Shown in pieces: positions 23,460 through 23,657 of a stretch of 23,657 nucleotides of DNA. The DNA comes from Limnoraphis robusta CS-951 (GTDB lineage: Bacteria; Cyanobacteriota; Cyanobacteriia; Cyanobacteriales; Microcoleaceae): NCBI RefSeq assembly GCF_000972705.2, contig NZ_LATL02000212.1, forward strand, positions 1-23,657. Direction: 5' to 3'. Under the pieces are notes generated by a model. It did not search any database. It was not told the origin of the DNA and saw only the letters and a program-made list of their open reading frames with translations. The translations under genes were made by a program, and so were the position numbers. Within the stretch, counting starts at the first letter, position 1, and every line of letters begins with the position of its first letter.

Positions 23460-23657
23460 ATGGATGAGAAAAAGCAGCGAGATTTACGCCGTCATGCGGC
23501 TGAGAACTTTTTGAACTCGCTGGAACAACAACTGCTAGAAGCCTTTAAAGAGCCTGTTCCTGAACCTCCCGCTCCCCCGCCTGTCTCCCGTTTAGAGAAG
23601 TTGAAAAAAGCTCAACCTCAACCGTCTGAACCCATTGATCTGTCTGCATTAGAGGAT
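23460..23657 (+). CDS. Conserved small protein of unknown function, N-terminal part
   Basis: The frame is open from the ATG at 23460 to the window edge (66 codons), so the gene is partial. AGGAG lies about 11 bases upstream. The product begins with a charged helix (MDEKKQRDLRRHAAENFLNS, continuing LEQQLLEAF). A Pro-rich linker (EPPAPPPVSR) and a second charged segment follow (LEKLKKAQPQPSEP). The style fits a cyanobacterial conserved hypothetical protein with a disordered middle. No enzymatic motif is visible in this part. Confidence 0.6.
   Translation, partial: MDEKKQRDLRRHAAENFLNSLEQQLLEAFKEPVPEPPAPPPVSRLEKLKKAQPQPSEPIDLSALED

Overview
The window looks like chromosomal DNA from a cyanobacterium. 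The octamer GCGATCGC (the HIP1 site) occurs well over ten times, and the window carries a cyanophycin synthetase, a cyanobacterial-type glycogen synthase, Nif11-type leader peptide export genes and dispersed short palindromes of kinds common in cyanobacterial intergenic DNA. The AT-rich coding and repeat style suggest a filamentous Oscillatoria/Planktothrix-like lineage, but that is inference.

Region 1 (1-9950) is a peptide secretion island. On the + strand lie a divergent sigma-70-like protein (141-1637), a HlyD-type membrane fusion protein (1753-3372), a C39-peptidase ABC exporter (3422-5653) and a second ABC exporter subunit with a degenerate N-terminal region (5712-8378). Facing them on the - strand are two double-glycine precursor peptides. 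One is a Nif11-type leader with only four residues after GG (8607-8858). The other is a 67-residue precursor with a cysteine-free 29-residue tail (9301-9504). Both are preceded by a nearly identical 78-bp element with a conserved hairpin. No peptide-modifying enzyme is present. The peptidase exporter would cleave after GG and export the tails, and the sigma-like protein is a candidate regulator.

Region 2 (9700-11805) holds three further - strand genes of unknown function (a small helical protein, a coiled-coil protein and a 300-residue orphan) and a five-copy array of 76-bp palindromic repeats.

Region 3 (11990-20780) is mostly housekeeping and storage metabolism: hemC (tetrapyrrole synthesis), a GH108-type muramidase behind a long leader hairpin, a secreted conserved protein on the - strand, then glgA (glycogen), cphA (cyanophycin) and a GlcD-like FAD oxidoreductase. 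Enzymes for the carbon and the nitrogen reserve polymers are thus adjacent.

Region 4 (20781-23657) carries a TerD-family protein, a 740-bp gene-free stretch packed with GGGGCGGGTT-armed palindromes, the ATPase of a polar amino acid ABC transporter, and the start of a conserved small protein cut by the window edge. The most unusual items are the two peptide precursors with their duplicated upstream element, the four-residue core, the Cys cluster in the sigma-like protein, and the repeat copies that keep arms and flanks but have unrelated loops.
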